Translations under genes and position numbers: made by a program
From: Chara braunii
Lineage: Eukaryota; Streptophyta; Charophyceae; Charales; Characeae
DNA: 28,405 nt
Reading direction: 5' to 3'
Assembly (NCBI GenBank): GCA_003427395.1
Contig: BFEA01000129.1
Span: forward strand, 2,892,304-2,920,708
In this document: positions 27,911 through 28,405 of the stretch, piece after piece
How positions within the stretch are numbered: position 1 is the first letter of the stretch
Layout: each line of letters opens with the position of its first letter
The notes under the pieces: generated by a model
Database searches by the model: none
Seen by the model: only the letters and a program-made list of their open reading frames with translations
What the model was told of the DNA's origin: nothing

Positions 27911-28405
27911 AAAGCTTACCTGAGTACGGGTCTTGTCGGCCAAGTAAAAGAATAATCAGGCCACCACTAAAAGGTGTGAGGCGCAAATGGCTACCCCCAA
28001 AGGCCTGGTGAATTAAGTCAGCAGCTCGACCATCCGATTCTGCTATTAAAGATATATTAGAAAGCTGTGTATCTTTTTAACGGAGAACGCAAAAAATTCA
28101 ACGCGCATTTATCCGTTTAACGGGCCGCCGACCACCGTTAAATCGCGTTAAATGCAAAAACGGGGGTGTCGCGTCGAGTTCCGAAAAACGGAATTCGTGC
28201 GTTGGGCTTCGGACACGTGTACCTATGTGCCCGAACATTCATACCAGAAAAAAAAAAAAAAAAATTGGCGCCATACCCCCCCCTCCCCCCACATTCCCCT
28301 AGGGGCCCCGTTTTCCCCCAAAACGACACATTCACCCCAAACACACCCCCGACCTCCAAAGCTGCACACCCTCCCCCACTGACCACTGTCACCAGCGCTC
28401 ACCCC
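27911..28405. other. Right-hand flank, no gene
   Basis: It contains short TTAACGG/CCGTTAA repeats (28075-28150), a hairpin CGAGTTCCG-AAAAA-CGGAATTCG (28175-28197), an A run (28247-28263), and then a C-rich plus strand to the end. Nothing coding is supported. Confidence 0.4.

Overview
The window looks like nuclear DNA of a repeat-rich green-lineage eukaryote. It holds a plant-type transmembrane receptor-like kinase, a Ty3/gypsy LTR retrotransposon with a chromodomain-like end, a DIRS/Kangaroo-type tyrosine-recombinase retroelement, compound (CT)n(CA)n microsatellites, and almost no intact single-copy coding sequence. A charophyte such as Chara is my best guess from this mix; that is inference and no database was consulted.

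Layout. 1-1.6 kb: a tRNA-derived SINE-like head and a 191-bp tandem duplication. 1.6-7.14 kb, minus strand: a decayed multi-part element or gene. Read 5' to 3' it has a zinc-finger-like fragment, a 668-codon segment whose centre resembles a permuted (beta-class) N4/N6 DNA methyltransferase fold with worn catalytic motifs, an acidic linker, and a Ulp1/C48 cysteine peptidase. It is broken by stops and frameshifts and invaded by dinucleotide repeats. This is the most unusual protein-coding content in the window.

7.14-16.23 kb, minus strand: one Ty3/gypsy retrotransposon of about 9.1 kb. The ends can be worked out: a 5' LTR of about 1.79 kb (14444-16231) with TGTGGCATAC...GTATGCAACA ends, an adjacent PBS-like sequence, gag, protease, RT/RNase H, integrase and a chromodomain-like tail, a polypurine tract, and a 3' LTR cut off after about 250 bp where it meets the zinc-finger fragment. 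Catalytic sites are mutated and there are many stops. Its gag leader carries a 23-unit array built on TGACGTGGCA.

16.24-19.5 kb: intergenic low-complexity DNA, including purine-rich sequence, ATC repeats and short duplications. 19.55-22.1 kb, plus strand: an apparently intronless receptor-like kinase with a beta-propeller-like ectodomain, one membrane span and a kinase domain whose catalytic motifs are present. An in-frame TGA lies before the last kinase segment.

22.1-23.4 kb: microsatellites, poly-T tracts and a 3-N gap. 23.4-27.9 kb: a DIRS-like retroelement whose reverse transcriptase/RNase H (minus) and tyrosine recombinase (plus) are convergent, with about 200-bp direct repeats beyond the recombinase end. 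This resembles Volvox Kangaroo. 27.9-28.4 kb: no recognised gene.

The kinase is the only plausible host gene. The rest is mostly transposable elements in various stages of decay.
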